A DNA stretch of 7,518 bases, from positions 1 through 7,518 of the forward strand of contig SXIE01000240.1 of NCBI GenBank assembly GCA_005772945.1, given 5' to 3'. The notes beneath the pieces were generated by a model. That model was not told where the DNA came from. It worked only from the letters and a program-made list of their open reading frames with translations, and searched no databases. The stretch is from Pseudomonadota bacterium. Its GTDB lineage: Bacteria > Myxococcota > UBA9042 > PHBI01. Position 1 is the first letter of the stretch. Every line of letters starts with the position of its first letter. The position numbers and the translations under genes are program-made. Shown piece by piece: positions 6,547-7,518 of the stretch.

Positions 6547-6846
6547 ATGGCGACGATCGAAATCCGGCACCCGCACAGGACCACGCTCGCAGACGCGAAG
6601 GCCCGAACGCATCGCATGGTGGCCGCATTTGCCGAGGAGAAGCGCGAGCTGATCCGCAGCGTCGAGTGGCACAGCGACGTCAGCGCGACCGCCATCGGGC
6701 GCGGCTTCGTCGGGCGCTTCACCGTGAGCGACACGCACGTCAACGTGGCGATCGACCTATCGTTCCTGGTGCGCCCGCTCAAGGGCAAGGTCGAGACGCG
6801 CCTCATGCAGCGCATCGTGGCGGAGTTCGGTGAAGCCGGTGCATGA
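6547..6846 (+). CDS. PHA_gran_rgn-type small protein (polyhydroxyalkanoic acid system family)
   Basis: This 99-residue protein has no signal peptide or membrane segment. It fits the small family annotated as putative polyhydroxyalkanoic acid system protein (PHA_gran_rgn) in length and pattern. An IEIRHPHRTTLADAKART start (the HxH followed by a helix) is followed by a charged helix, a VEWHSDVSATAIGRGFVGRFTVSD beta region, a VNVAIDLSFLVRPLKGKVE strand-helix and a final helix. The family name comes from members near PHA granule genes, but the molecular role is unknown and no PHA genes are visible here. Many members occur outside such clusters. ATG 6547 is preceded by GAGG at 6534-6537, a moderate ribosome site, and the promoter at 6464-6491 fits. 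The last 17 bases overlap the start of the next gene, suggesting translational coupling. Confidence 0.75.
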   Translation: MATIEIRHPHRTTLADAKARTHRMVAAFAEEKRELIRSVEWHSDVSATAIGRGFVGRFTVSDTHVNVAIDLSFLVRPLKGKVETRLMQRIVAEFGEAGA

Positions 6847-7518
6847 ACCCGCCCGCCTGGCGCTCCTCGCCGTCGTCGCTCTCGGGGCCTGCTCCGATCG
6901 CGGGGGCGGCCTGGTCTGTCCGCTCCTCGCGCCCGGCGCCACGGCGTTCCTGACCCCGGGCGCTCCGCTGCAGGTCTCCGAAACGCCGACCGAGGTCAGC
7001 GGCGCGGTCGGCCCCGGCGGGCTCGAGACGCACGCGCTGTGGCTGCGCGCCGGCGAGACGGTGCGCGTCACGGCGACGCTGCACAGCGGCGTGGCGGCGG
7101 CCAAGGCCCTCATCGCCGCGTACGGACCGCGCGACCCATTCGGCGGCTACCCGCACTGTGTGAACCTAGTTCACGGAAGCGTCGACCTGGTCGCGAAGAT
7201 CGACGGCGAGTGGCTCGTTCTGGTCGGTGGCGACCCGGGCAGCGAGGCCGGGACGACGAGCGTGACCGCCGTCTGCCGCGCCGGCTGCACGCTTCCCGAG
7301 GGCGCGCCAGCCCCCGCCGCCATCCGGTGTCCGACCTTGGCGGACCGCGGCTGCGGCGACGTACGCTGCGACGGCGAGCTCGCGCGCGACGACGCGGGCT
7401 GCCTCACGTGCGCCTGCGACGAGGGCGCGCTCTGTCCGCCCGATCGCAGCGCGGGCCCCTGGGGAAGCTGTGTGCTGCCCGCGTGCGACTGCGCCGACGC
7501 CCCGCCCGCGGCGGTCTG
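6830..7518 (+). CDS. Cysteine-rich lipoprotein, cut by the window end
   Basis: An open frame of 229 codons runs off the right edge. From GTG 6830 (GGAG four bases upstream) it starts MKPVHEPARLALLAVVALGAC, a clean lipoprotein signal with lipobox LGAC and lipidated Cys21. GTG 6839 is a possible alternative start. Residues about 45-150 look like a beta-rich domain: LETHALWLRAGETVRVTATL, then LIAAYGPRD, then GEWLVLVGG. This is similar in pattern to the prepeptidase C-terminal-like domains common in myxobacterial secreted proteins. From about 7328 it is rich in cysteine (10 in the last 63 residues), including RGCGDVRC and DAGCLTCACDEG, which recall antistasin-like disulfide repeats. The protein is probably exported and disulfide-bonded; its function is unknown. 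The gene overlaps the preceding one by 17 bases, so the two probably form an operon. More cysteine repeats may follow beyond the edge. Confidence 0.75.
   Translation, partial: MKPVHEPARLALLAVVALGACSDRGGGLVCPLLAPGATAFLTPGAPLQVSETPTEVSGAVGPGGLETHALWLRAGETVRVTATLHSGVAAAKALIAAYGPRDPFGGYPHCVNLVHGSVDLVAKIDGEWLVLVGGDPGSEAGTTSVTAVCRAGCTLPEGAPAPAAIRCPTLADRGCGDVRCDGELARDDAGCLTCACDEGALCPPDRSAGPWGSCVLPACDCADAPPAAV

Noticed and set aside
4790..6652. 620-residue open frame on the plus strand, antisense to the gamma-glutamyltransferase
   Set aside because: It is Arg/Pro/His-rich with no recognisable motif and lies opposite a gene with all family landmarks. Such long shadow frames are expected in GC-rich DNA.

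Overview
The window is very GC-rich bacterial DNA with strong G/C bias at third codon positions. The gene content points to a myxobacterium-like (Myxococcota) chromosome: two secreted proteins with textbook lipoboxes, one with an acidic stalk and one with a cysteine-rich tail, plus a PHA_gran_rgn-type small protein. This assignment is inferred from composition and gene style; there is no rRNA or other marker. I see no tRNA, rRNA, CRISPR array, insertion sequence or phage gene.

Layout, left to right. Bases 1-9 are probably the first three codons (Met-Lys-Pro) of a leftward gene that lies outside the window, preceded by a strong Shine-Dalgarno. Bases 10-122 are a spacer holding three inverted repeats. 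A rightward AAC(3)-family N-acetyltransferase (123-836) follows. It faces a broken leftward gene (862-1555) for a metallo-beta-lactamase-fold lipoprotein, which has a frameshift and seems to lack an internal segment. A 99-base divergent spacer leads to a rightward calcineurin-like metallophosphoesterase lipoprotein (1655-3814). A glutathione S-transferase-like protein (3871-4647) follows 56 bases later and is probably co-transcribed. Converging on it, 28 bases away, is a complete leftward gamma-glutamyltransferase (4676-6415) with a signal sequence. A 131-base divergent spacer with a 17-bp palindrome and a good sigma70-like promoter separates it from a rightward PHA_gran_rgn-type small protein (6547-6846). 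The last gene overlaps this by 17 bases: a lipoprotein with a cysteine-rich end, cut by the window edge (6830 to beyond 7518).

How the genes relate. The GST-like protein (cytoplasm) and gamma-glutamyltransferase (periplasm) both act on glutathione-type thiols, but they are convergent, so shared regulation is not implied. The phosphoesterase and the two lipoproteins are cell-envelope proteins. The acetyltransferase may modify an aminoglycoside or another amine. I see no clear multi-gene defence or biosynthetic system. The most unusual items are the damaged MBL gene, the hexamer-repeat acidic stalk of the phosphoesterase, and the compact control region at 6416-6546.
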